DNA of 64,000 nt from Streptomyces sp. NBC_01304. Lineage in GTDB: Bacteria; Actinomycetota; Actinomycetes; Streptomycetales; Streptomycetaceae. The stretch spans positions 9,672,001 through 9,736,000 of the forward strand of contig NZ_CP109055.1 of the NCBI RefSeq assembly GCF_035975855.1, read 5' to 3'. Every line of letters starts with the position of its first letter. Positions within the stretch are counted from its first letter, which is position 1. A model generated the notes under the pieces. It saw only the letters and a program-made list of their open reading frames with translations. It was not told where the DNA came from and searched no databases. Of this stretch, positions 19,132 to 26,730 are shown piece after piece. The translations under genes and the position numbers were made by a program.

Positions 19132-21228
19132 CTACCGGGCCAGGACCTTCCCGGCCACCGCGGCCGGCACCGAGGCGTACCCGGTGGCCCGCGTGGTGAA
19201 GGTGCCCCGGCCCTGCGTGCGCCCACGCAGGGACGACGCATAGCCGAACAGTTCGGCCAGCGGCACCCGCGCCGTGAGCACGGCCGTGCCGGACCGGGCC
19301 AGCTGCCCCGAGACCCGGCCGCGGCGTGCCGCCAGGTCGCCGAGGACGCCGCCCACCGCGTCGTCGGGCACGGTCGCCGTGACCTCGACGACCGGTTCCA
19401 GGAGCTCCGTCACCGCCGTCCGCAGCGCCTCGCGCAGCGCGAAGCGGCCCGCCGTGCGGAACGCCATCTCCGAGGAGTCCTTCGGATGGGTCGCCCCGTC
19501 GGTCAGGGTGACCCGCACCCCGGTCACCGGATGCCCGCCGAGGGGACCCTCGACGAGCGCGTCCCGGCAGCCGGCCTCCACGGCGCGCACGTACTCCTGC
19601 GGCACCCGTCCGCCGACGACGGCGGACCGGAACTCGAAGCCCTCCGCGGCGCCGTCGGAAGTGCTCTCCAGCGGCTCGACATCGAGCACCACATGGGCGA
19701 ACTGGCCCGCACCTCCGTCCTGTTTGACATGCCGGTACACCAGACCGGACACCCCGCTGACGACCGTCTCCCGGTACGCCACCTGCGGGCGTCCCACGCC
19801 GACCTCCAGACCCTGAGCACGGCGGATCTTCTCCACCGCGACCTCCAGATGCAGCTCACCCATGCCGGAGAGCACCGTCTGCCCGGTCTCCGGATCGGTC
19901 CGGACGGCCAGCGACGGGTCCTCCTCGACCAGTCGCGCCAACGCCGTCGCGAGCCGGCCGGTGTCGACCCGCCTGCGCGCCTCCACCGCCACCGACACCA
20001 CCGCGGCGGCCACCGCGGGCGGTTCCAGGACCAGGGGCGCGGAGGGCGCGCACAGAGTGCTGCCCGCGCGTGTGCCCTTCAGGCCGACGACGGCGACGAT
20101 GTCCCCGGCGACCGCCTGCTCCAACTCCGCGTGCCGGTCCGCCTGTACGCGCAGAATCCGGCCGATCCGCTCGGTGCGCCCCGCACCCGCGTCCAGCACA
20201 CCGTCCCCCTTCCTGATCGTTCCGGAATACACGCGTACGTACGTGAGCCGCCCGGTCGCCGTCGCGTTCACCTTGAACGCGAGCCCGGCGAACGGCGCCC
20301 CGGGATCGGCGTCACGCTCCTGCACGGCGTCGCCGAGCGTGCCGCGCACCGCCGGAACGTCCAGCGGCGACGGCAGATAGGCCACGACGGCCTCGAGCAG
20401 CGGCTCGACACCACAGTTGCGGTACGCCGACCCGCACAGCACCACCACACCGTCGCCGGCGCGCGTGATGTCGCGCAGCGCCGAGGCCAGCGTCTCGGTG
20501 GAGAGCGCGCCTTCGGCGACGTACTCCTCCAGCGCGCCCGGATGCAGCTCCGCCACCGCCTCCTCCAGGACGTGCCGCCGCTGCCGGGCCTGCTCGCGCA
20601 ACTCCTCGGGAACAGGCGTCACTTCATACGTTCCGCTCTGCGTGTCCCAGACCTGGGCGTGCAGACGCAGCAGGTCGATCACGCCGGTGAAGTCGCCCTC
20701 CCGGCCGATCGGCAGCTGCACCACCAGCGGGACCGTGCCCAGCCGTTCCCTGATCGACCGGGCCGCCGTGTCGAGGTCGGCGCCGGCCCGGTCCAGCTTG
20801 TTGACGAACGCGATCCTCGGCACGCCGTACCGGTCGGCCTGCCGCCACACCGACTCGCTCTGCGGCTCCACGCCCGCGACGGCGTCGAAGACCGCGACCG
20901 CCCCGTCGAGCACCCGCAGCGAACGCTCCACCTCGTCGGCGAAGTCCACGTGGCCCGGGGTGTCGATCAGGTTGATCCGATGCCCGTCCCAGGCGCAGCT
21001 GACGGCCGCGGCGAAGATGGTGATCCCACGGTCGCGCTCCTGGGTGTCGAAGTCGGTGACCGTCGTGCCGTCATGGACTTCGCCCTTCTTGTGGGTGGTG
21101 CCGGTGACGTACAGGATCCGCTCGGTGAGCGTGGTCTTGCCCGCGTCGACGTGGGCGAGAATGCCGAGATTCCGGACGCTCGCGAGGGAACTGGTCGTCA
21201 GGCGCTGGAGGTTGAGGTTGGTGCGCAC
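19132..21228 (-). CDS. Elongation factor G paralogue
   Basis: A 698-residue translational GTPase with complete EF-G architecture: G1 AHVDAGKTT (25-33), G2 RGITI, G3 DTPGHVDF, G4 NKLD, domain II, domain [17 protein letters not shown], domain IV YRETV...[14 protein letters not shown], and domain V ending [19 protein letters not shown]. The G1 form [12 protein letters not shown] and the [10 protein letters not shown] region are closer to ribosome-protection proteins than to the major EF-G, but domain V is EF-G-like. The gene is not in the str operon (no rpsL, rpsG or tuf), so it is a second EF-G (fusB-like). Role in stress, translocation or drug tolerance is unknown. Confidence 0.9.
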   Translation of the reverse strand: MRTNLNLQRLTTSSLASVRNLGILAHVDAGKTTLTERILYVTGTTHKKGEVHDGTTVTDFDTQERDRGITIFAAAVSCAWDGHRINLIDTPGHVDFADEVERSLRVLDGAVAVFDAVAGVEPQSESVWRQADRYGVPRIAFVNKLDRAGADLDTAARSIRERLGTVPLVVQLPIGREGDFTGVIDLLRLHAQVWDTQSGTYEVTPVPEELREQARQRRHVLEEAVAELHPGALEEYVAEGALSTETLASALRDITRAGDGVVVLCGSAYRNCGVEPLLEAVVAYLPSPLDVPAVRGTLGDAVQERDADPGAPFAGLAFKVNATATGRLTYVRVYSGTIRKGDGVLDAGAGRTERIGRILRVQADRHAELEQAVAGDIVAVVGLKGTRAGSTLCAPSAPLVLEPPAVAAAVVSVAVEARRRVDTGRLATALARLVEEDPSLAVRTDPETGQTVLSGMGELHLEVAVEKIRRAQGLEVGVGRPQVAYRETVVSGVSGLVYRHVKQDGGAGQFAHVVLDVEPLESTSDGAAEGFEFRSAVVGGRVPQEYVRAVEAGCRDALVEGPLGGHPVTGVRVTLTDGATHPKDSSEMAFRTAGRFALREALRTAVTELLEPVVEVTATVPDDAVGGVLGDLAARRGRVSGQLARSGTAVLTARVPLAELFGYASSLRGRTQGRGTFTTRATGYASVPAAVAGKVLAR

Positions 21229-21798
21229 GGCCCGAGGCCTTTCGGTGCGATGGTGCAGAGCGGGAAAAGGGCAGCGCGATGTCCGGACGGAGCTTTCCCG
21301 GGATTTCCCGCACGAGGGCGCGCAGGGGCCCTCGGAGACGGTGGAACTGTCAGACGGGAATCAGGTGTACGTCACGGAGCTTCAGCGACGGCCGCGCAGC
21401 CGGCGCCGAGCGGACGAAGACACCAGGATCACGTCGTAGCGGGCACGGACGACGGAACGGGGAACGCGGACAGCTGCGCGGATTCGCACGGCTCGGCCCC
21501 CCTGGTTCGCATGCGTCGCTTCGGTCGGCACCGGATCCGATTCGCGGTGCGCAAAGCGAGTGTAGGGAGAAGCCGCCGGGCCGCGCACGGGAATTATGGT
21601 GCGGGGACCACGTGCCGAACCGGAGCCGGGCCCGCCCCCGTGCGGGTCCGGCTCCGGTCGGAGCGTGCCGGCTGAACGGCGTGCGTCCCTCCTCTCCGCG
21701 AGACGCGGCGAGAGGGTCCAGCGGGGAGTTGTACCGGTCCGGCCCGAGCCGGCAGTTGCCGCGTCACTCCTCGGGTACGGATCCGTTCGTCGTCCTGT
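21229..21798. other. 570-bp gap with long leader and hairpin
   Basis: No convincing coding sequence was found on either strand; the frames present are Arg/Pro/Ser-rich and motif-free. The left half is the probable long leader or promoter region of the EF-G paralogue. The right part contains a strong hairpin (listed separately) and the tail of the TetR transcript. Confidence 0.55.
21619..21658. terminator. 17-bp stem hairpin, probable terminator
   Basis: Bases 21619-21635 pair with 21642-21658 with 16 Watson-Crick pairs and one G-T, around a 6-nt loop. It sits between the TetR gene (ends 21799, minus) and the EF-G leader, so it could end TetR transcription. No T-tract follows, as is usual in Streptomyces. 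Confidence 0.55.
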
Positions 21799-22440
21799 TC
21801 AACGCGGGCCGTAGAAGGCCAGAAACATGTCCACGCCCCCGGTGATCAGCCGGTCGGTGAGGTCGGCGTCGATGTGGGTGCCGTACGCGCTGAAGACCAG
21901 GTGCGGAAAGAGCACGAGCGAATACAGCTGGAGGAGGGCGACCTCCAGGTCGGGGAGGATGAGCCGGCCCTCGTCGGCCAGCTTCTGCAGCGCGGCCGCG
22001 ACCTCCGGGTGATGGGTGCCCGGGGTGTGCTGCTGCCAGGCCGAGCCGAGCTCGGGGAAGCGGTGCAGCTCGCGTGCGACGAGATTGCGCATGGCCAGAA
22101 TGTCGTCGTTGTCGCGGACGGCGCGCACCCAGGACCGTGCGGCGTCGACCAGCGCGGCCCGGAGGTCGTCGGCGTCGGTGAGGCCGTCGAGCGCGGTGAT
22201 CAGGGTGTCGCCGACCGGTGCATCGAGGGCGTCCGCGATCACGGCCGTGAACAGCTGTTCCTTGCTGCCGAAGTGGTTGTAGACCGTCACCTTCGAGACG
22301 CCCGCCACCGCGGCGATGCGGTCCATGCCGGCCGCGAACCCCTCCTTGAGGAAGGTCTCCCGTGCCGCGTCGACGATCGCCTTCCGCTTCTTCTCGGCGC
22401 GCGGCCCGGCGGGCGGCTGCTTGGCCATGTGCTCCGTCAT
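21799..22440 (-). CDS. TetR/AcrR-family transcriptional repressor
   Basis: A 213-residue protein with the N-terminal TetR helix-turn-helix (AIVDAARETFLKEGFAAGMDRIAAVAGVSKVTVYNHFGSKEQLF) and an all-helical ligand domain of AcrR type (VGDTLITALDGL... LYSLVLFPHLVFSAYG). ATG 22440 is chosen; ATG 22428 (MAKQPP) is an alternative. It is divergent from an MFS drug exporter, with two matching operators in the 68-bp gap. It probably represses both genes until a toxic ligand binds. Confidence 0.92.
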   Translation of the reverse strand: MTEHMAKQPPAGPRAEKKRKAIVDAARETFLKEGFAAGMDRIAAVAGVSKVTVYNHFGSKEQLFTAVIADALDAPVGDTLITALDGLTDADDLRAALVDAARSWVRAVRDNDDILAMRNLVARELHRFPELGSAWQQHTPGTHHPEVAAALQKLADEGRLILPDLEVALLQLYSLVLFPHLVFSAYGTHIDADLTDRLITGGVDMFLAFYGPR

Positions 22441-22460
22441 GAGGGCAGCGTACCGATTAC

Positions 22461-22509
22461 TGAACTGTACGGTTGAGTTCATGTGAGCTGAACTGTACTG
22501 TTCAGTTCA
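22461..22509. promoter_or_regulatory. Twin TetR operators between repressor and MFS pump
   Basis: Two 21-bp sites of the form TGAACTG-N7-CAGTTCA occur 28 bp apart, centre to centre. One is at 22461-22481 (right half GAGTTCA) and the other at 22489-22509 (perfect). The second covers the first base of the MFS ATG, so repressor binding would block transcription start. The repeat within such a short divergent gap strongly suggests the binding sites of the adjacent TetR protein. Confidence 0.8.
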
Positions 22510-23999
22510 TGACTACGCATCGGGATGCCGAGCACGCCCACCCTTCTGTTCACGCGCATGCGCACCACGACGAGAGTCCTCAACTCCCGCACCGTTGGCG
22601 GCTGTTGGCCCTCCTCTGTCTCGCCCAGTTCATGCTCATCGCCGACGTGACCGTCATCAACGTCGCGCTCCCCACCATCGGCGCCGAGCTCTCCCTCGGC
22701 GGGTCCGGTCTCACCTGGGTCGTCACCGCCTACACCCTCTTCTTCGGCAGCCTCCTGCTGCTCGGCGGCCGGCTCGCGGACGCGCTCGGCAAGCAGCGCA
22801 CCTTCCTGGCCGGGCTCACCCTGTTCACCGTCGCCTCCATGGCCTGCGGCCTCGCCCCCGGCGGCGGCACGCTCATCGCCGCCCGGTCCGTGCAGGGCGT
22901 CGGGGCGGCGCTGATGTCGCCGGCCGCGATGGCGCTCGTCACCACGTTCTTCCGCGGCCCCGACCGGAACAAGGCCCTCGGCATCTGGGCCGCCATCGGC
23001 GGCGCCGGATCCGCCGTGGGCGTCCTGCTCGGCGGTGCCTTCGTGTCCGGGCCGGGCTGGGAGTGGGTGTTCTTCATCAACGTGCCGGTCGGCCTGGTCG
23101 CCCTGCTCGGAGTGCCCGCGCTGCTGCGCAACTCCCGCGCCCTGGTGGCCCCTTCGGGCCGGCATGGCGGGCTCGACCCGGTCGGCGCGCTCACCCTCAC
23201 CGCCGCGCCGGGGCTGCTCATCTTCGGCCTGGTCCAGGCCCGTGACCACGGCTTCGGCGCGCCCGCCGGATGGCTGCCGCTGCTCGGTGCCGCGCTCGCC
23301 GCCCTCGCGTTCGTCGCCGTGGAGCGCCGGGTCCGCGAACCCCTGGTCCGCCTCGCCCTGTTCGGCCGCCGCTCCCTGGTCGGCGGCGGCGCGGTGATGC
23401 TCGCCGCGTCCGGGCTGCTGATCGCGAGCTTCTTCCTGTCCTCCTTCTACCTCCAGCACGTGCTCGGCTTCAGCGCCCTCAAGACGGGGCTCGCCTTCCT
23501 GCCGGTCGCCGTCGCGATCACGCTCGGCGCCCACCTCGGCTCCCATCTGGTGGGCCGGCTCGGCTGGCGCCCGGCGGGGACCGCGGCCTTCGCGCTGACC
23601 GCCGTGGGGGCGTACCTCCTGACGGGCCTCGACAAGGACAGCAACGTATGGACGGAGCTCGTACCCGGCTTCGCCCTGCTCTCCTTCGCGCTCGGCACGG
23701 GCTTCGTGTGCGCCACCACCGCGGCGATGAACGGCCTGCCCCACCAGGACATGGGCCTCGCATCGGGCCTCGTCGGCACCGCGCACGAGCTCGGTGCGGC
23801 GCTCGGCGTCGCGGTGATCTCGACCGTCGCGGGCGCGAGCCTGGAGGGCCCGGCGGCCGGTGGCGCGGTCGGCACCGGCGGGTTCGACAACGCCTTCACC
23901 GCCTGCGCGATCATCGCCGCCGCGGTGGCCGCGCTCGGTGCGCTGCTGCTGCCCGCGGGCCGTCCGGACCCGGCGGCCGGTCCGGTCATGGCGCACTGA
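22509..23999 (+). CDS. MFS drug exporter, DHA2 (14-TM) family
   Basis: A 496-residue proton-driven multidrug exporter. The N-terminus is unusually His-rich (HRDAEHAHPSVHAHAHHDE) before the first helix. Family motifs: LALLCLAQFMLIADVTVINVALPTIG (TM1, motif D1), GGRLADALGKQR (motif A), RSVQGVGAALMSPAAMALV (motif B), and GAGSAVGVLLGGAFV (motif C, antiporter). About 14 helices. ATG 22509 overlaps the second operator and lacks a clear ribosome site, suggesting a leaderless mRNA. It is regulated by the divergent TetR. Confidence 0.92.
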   Translation: MTTHRDAEHAHPSVHAHAHHDESPQLPHRWRLLALLCLAQFMLIADVTVINVALPTIGAELSLGGSGLTWVVTAYTLFFGSLLLLGGRLADALGKQRTFLAGLTLFTVASMACGLAPGGGTLIAARSVQGVGAALMSPAAMALVTTFFRGPDRNKALGIWAAIGGAGSAVGVLLGGAFVSGPGWEWVFFINVPVGLVALLGVPALLRNSRALVAPSGRHGGLDPVGALTLTAAPGLLIFGLVQARDHGFGAPAGWLPLLGAALAALAFVAVERRVREPLVRLALFGRRSLVGGGAVMLAASGLLIASFFLSSFYLQHVLGFSALKTGLAFLPVAVAITLGAHLGSHLVGRLGWRPAGTAAFALTAVGAYLLTGLDKDSNVWTELVPGFALLSFALGTGFVCATTAAMNGLPHQDMGLASGLVGTAHELGAALGVAVISTVAGASLEGPAAGGAVGTGGFDNAFTACAIIAAAVAALGALLLPAGRPDPAAGPVMAH

Positions 24000-24036
24000 C
24001 GTCGGCGGGTCCGCCGCGTGCGCATACGCTGGCGGA

Positions 24037-24663
24037 ATGCAGGACGAGTACCGCACCGTGCCCCGCGAGGGCGTGCACGAGACCGAGGTCAACCGCTCGC
24101 GTTTCCTGTGCGCCCTCGCACCGGCGGCCACCGAGGAGGAGGCGCAGGAGTTCATCGCGCGCATCCGCAAGGAACACCCGTCCGCGAACCACAACTGCTG
24201 GGCGTACGTCATCGGCGCCGACGCGTCCGTACAGAAGGCGAGCGACGACGGCGAGCCAGGCGGCACCGCCGGCCTGCCCATGCTGCAGATGCTCACCCGG
24301 CGCGACATGCGGTACGTCGTCGCGGTCGTCACCCGCTACTTCGGGGGCGTCAAGCTCGGCGCGGGCGGACTGATCAGGGCGTACGGGGGAGCGGTCGGCG
24401 AAGCGCTCGACCAGCTCGGCACGATCACGCGACGCCGCTTCCGGCTCGCCACCGTGACCGTCGACCACCAGCGGGCGGGCAAGGTGCAGAACGATCTGCG
24501 GTCGACCGGGCGCGAGGTGCGCGACGTGCGGTACGGCGAGGCCGTCGCCATCGACATCGCGTTGCCGGACGCGGACGTCGAGGCCTTCCGCGGCTGGCTC
24601 GCCGACGCGACGGCGGGGACCGCGGAGTTCGAGCTCGGCGGGGAGGCGTACGGGGACGTCTGA
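24037..24663 (+). CDS. YigZ/IMPACT-family protein
   Basis: A 208-residue protein of the UPF0029/YigZ family. The N-terminal Impact domain has SRFLCALAPAATEEEAQEFI, HNCWAYVIG, SDDGEPGGTAGLPML and VVTRYFGGVKLGAGGLIRAYG; a C-terminal ferredoxin-like DUF1949 region follows. The family's role is unclear, with links to translation-stress regulation. CATACGCT (24022-24029) lies 7 nt before ATG 24037, typical of leaderless Streptomyces genes. It converges with the membrane protein downstream with only 3 bp between stops. Confidence 0.93.
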   Translation: MQDEYRTVPREGVHETEVNRSRFLCALAPAATEEEAQEFIARIRKEHPSANHNCWAYVIGADASVQKASDDGEPGGTAGLPMLQMLTRRDMRYVVAVVTRYFGGVKLGAGGLIRAYGGAVGEALDQLGTITRRRFRLATVTVDHQRAGKVQNDLRSTGREVRDVRYGEAVAIDIALPDADVEAFRGWLADATAGTAEFELGGEAYGDV

Positions 24664-24666
24664 GGC

Positions 24667-25416
24667 TCAGCAGTCGCTCGGTGAGCACTGCTCGACGTGG
24701 GCGACTCCCGGCAGGTCGGCGAGGAAGCGTTCGAGCTGGTCCTGCTTCGCTTCGGACATGCTCTCGGGGTAGGTCACGTGCAGGAACGAGCCCGCGTCGC
24801 TGCTCAGCACGTACACGTTGCTCGCCCCGTGCCCGATGGTGTCCAGGCGGTAGTCGTACGGCGGGGGTGGCGGACCGACGCCGTTCGCCTGGGCCGCCGC
24901 ACCGTCCGCGTCGAGCTCCGCGCGGAAGGTGTGGGTGTCGCGGAGCGTGACGCTCCACAACACCCAGCCGACCAGCACGGCGATCAGGGCGGCGACACCT
25001 CCGGCCACACCGACCGCGATGCGGGAGCGCACGCGCGAGCTCCGTGGATCGGCCGTCGCGCACAGCAGCACCAGCGCGGCCGGCACGTAGACGAAGAGGC
25101 CCAGGAGCAGCCCGAGTACCCCCACGACGATCAGCGCGAGCCCGGTGACCAGGCAGATCGAGCGGAAGCGCCGGGGCTGCCGCGTCACCAGCGGCAGGGC
25201 GATCCACGGCGCGACGAGGATGTGGACGGCGCCGAAGTACGAGAAGCCGCCCAGGAGGAGTCCCGGCACGGCGGTCGCCAGTGCCACCAGCACGAGGATC
25301 CGCTGGCGCCGATGGACCTTGTCCGGCTCCGGCGTCGCACCACCCGCATCCCGCTCCGGCGTCGCACCACCCGCATCCGGCTTCCAGGCCCCCACCGGCC
25401 CTGTCGTTTGCGCCAC
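24667..25416 (-). CDS. Membrane protein with permease-like quorum/FtsX-tail domain, unknown
   Basis: A 249-residue protein. The N-terminal cytoplasmic segment carries a duplicated 9-residue unit (DAGGATPER/DAGGATPEP). About five hydrophobic segments follow between residues 40 and 160, then an extracytoplasmic C-terminal domain ending FLADLPGVAHVEQCSPSDC. The tail motif of the PGV-hVe type and two terminal Cys recall permease-like extracellular domains in Streptomyces lipoproteins and FtsX, but I am not certain. GTG 25416 has GGGGAGGG upstream. It is divergent from sbcD. Confidence 0.7.
   Translation of the reverse strand: MAQTTGPVGAWKPDAGGATPERDAGGATPEPDKVHRRQRILVLVALATAVPGLLLGGFSYFGAVHILVAPWIALPLVTRQPRRFRSICLVTGLALIVVGVLGLLLGLFVYVPAALVLLCATADPRSSRVRSRIAVGVAGGVAALIAVLVGWVLWSVTLRDTHTFRAELDADGAAAQANGVGPPPPPYDYRLDTIGHGASNVYVLSSDAGSFLHVTYPESMSEAKQDQLERFLADLPGVAHVEQCSPSDC
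25326..25379. repeat. 27-bp in-frame tandem duplication
   Basis: Units 25326-25352 and 25353-25379, each starting GCTCCGGCGTCGCACC, are nearly identical. They encode two copies of the peptide DAGGATPE(R/P) near the N-terminus of the membrane protein. The length is a multiple of three, so the frame is kept. Confidence 0.9.
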
Positions 25417-25563
25417 AACACCCTCCCCGGTCAATAGCTTCCCGATCGTAAATCGGCATGCCCTCGCGCGTGGTGCCCCGGGGCGGTGACGGTGGTCACC
25501 GCCCCGGGCGTGAATCCCGATGCGGCTGAGAGCACGACGTACGGCCCGATACTCTCGGGGATC

Positions 25564-26730
25564 ATGAGGCTGCTGCACACATCCGACTGGCACCTGGGGC
25601 GGGCATTTCACCGAGTGAATCTGCTCGACGCCCAGGCCGCTTTCATCGACCACCTCGTCGCCGTCGTGCGCGAGGAGCGGGTCGACGCGGTGCTCGTCGC
25701 CGGTGATGTCTACGACAGGGCGGTGCCCCCGCTCGCCGCCGTCGAGCTCTTCGACGAGGCGCTGCACCGGCTCGCGGACCTCGGCGTGCCGACCGTGATG
25801 ATCTCCGGCAACCACGACTCGGCGCGCCGCCTCGGCGTCGGCTCCGGCCTCATCGACAAGGCGGGCATCCACCTCAGGACGTCCCCCGCCCGTGTCGCCG
25901 AACCCGTCGTCCTCGCCGACGCCCACGGCGACGTGGCCTTCTACGGGCTGCCGTACCTCGAACCCGCCCTGGTCAAGGACGAGTTCAAGGTGGCCAAGCC
26001 CTCCCACGAGGCGGTCCTCGGCGCCGCCATGGAGCGGGTGCGGGCGGACCTGGCGGTACGTCCCCACGGCACCAGGTCCGTCGTCCTCGCGCACGCCTTC
26101 GTCACCGGGGGCAGCCCCAGCGACAGTGAGCGCGACATCACGGTCGGCGGCGTCGAGTCCGTGCCCGCCGGGATCTTCGACGGCGTCGACTACGCCGCGC
26201 TCGGGCACCTGCACGGCAGCCAGACCATCGCCGACCGGGTGCGGTACTCCGGATCGCCGCTCGCCTACTCCTTCTCCGAGGAGCACCACCGCAAGACCAT
26301 GTGGCTCGTGGACCTCGGCCCGGACGGCGAGCTCGCCGCCGAACGCGTCGACTGCCCCGTGCCCCGCCGACTCGCCCGTATCGCGGGCAAGTTGGCGGAC
26401 CTCCTCGACGACCCGGCGCTCGACGTACACACCGAAAGCTGGGTCGAGGCCACCCTCACCGACGCGACCAGACCGGCAGATCCCATGGCCCGCCTCGCCG
26501 AGCGCTTCCCGCACGTCCTGAGCCTCGCCTTCGAGCCCGAGCGGGTCGACGCCGACCCGGTCGCCTCGTACGCACAACGCCTCAAGGGCCGCAGCGACCA
26601 GGAGATCGCCGAGGACTTCGTCGGGCATGTGCGCGGCGGCGCCGGGCCCGAGCCGGGCGAACGGGCCGTGCTGCAGGACGCGTTCGACGCCGTACGCGCC
26701 GACGAGGCCCTGCGCGAGGTCGCCCGATGA
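25564..26730 (+). CDS. sbcD: Exonuclease SbcCD, nuclease subunit SbcD
   Basis: A 388-residue Mre11-type metallophosphoesterase. Metal-binding motifs in order are SDWHLGR (Asp8, His10), AGDVYDRAVP, SGNHDSARR, LAHAFVTGG and GHLHGSQ. With SbcC it cuts DNA hairpins and processes double-strand ends. ATG 25564 is preceded by GATACTCT, suggesting a leaderless message. The stop overlaps the sbcC start (ATGA), so the subunits are translationally coupled. Confidence 0.96.
   Translation: MRLLHTSDWHLGRAFHRVNLLDAQAAFIDHLVAVVREERVDAVLVAGDVYDRAVPPLAAVELFDEALHRLADLGVPTVMISGNHDSARRLGVGSGLIDKAGIHLRTSPARVAEPVVLADAHGDVAFYGLPYLEPALVKDEFKVAKPSHEAVLGAAMERVRADLAVRPHGTRSVVLAHAFVTGGSPSDSERDITVGGVESVPAGIFDGVDYAALGHLHGSQTIADRVRYSGSPLAYSFSEEHHRKTMWLVDLGPDGELAAERVDCPVPRRLARIAGKLADLLDDPALDVHTESWVEATLTDATRPADPMARLAERFPHVLSLAFEPERVDADPVASYAQRLKGRSDQEIAEDFVGHVRGGAGPEPGERAVLQDAFDAVRADEALREVAR

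Noticed and set aside
19132..21228. Tetracycline-resistance ribosome-protection protein
   Set aside because: The G1 region is similar, but the length, domain IV and the [16 protein letters not shown] domain V motif are those of EF-G.
21382..21588. A 68-codon minus-strand frame as leader peptide or small gene before the EF-G paralogue
   Set aside because: Arg/Ser/Val-rich translation, no ribosome site, and no conserved features. Kept only as part of the non-coding gap.
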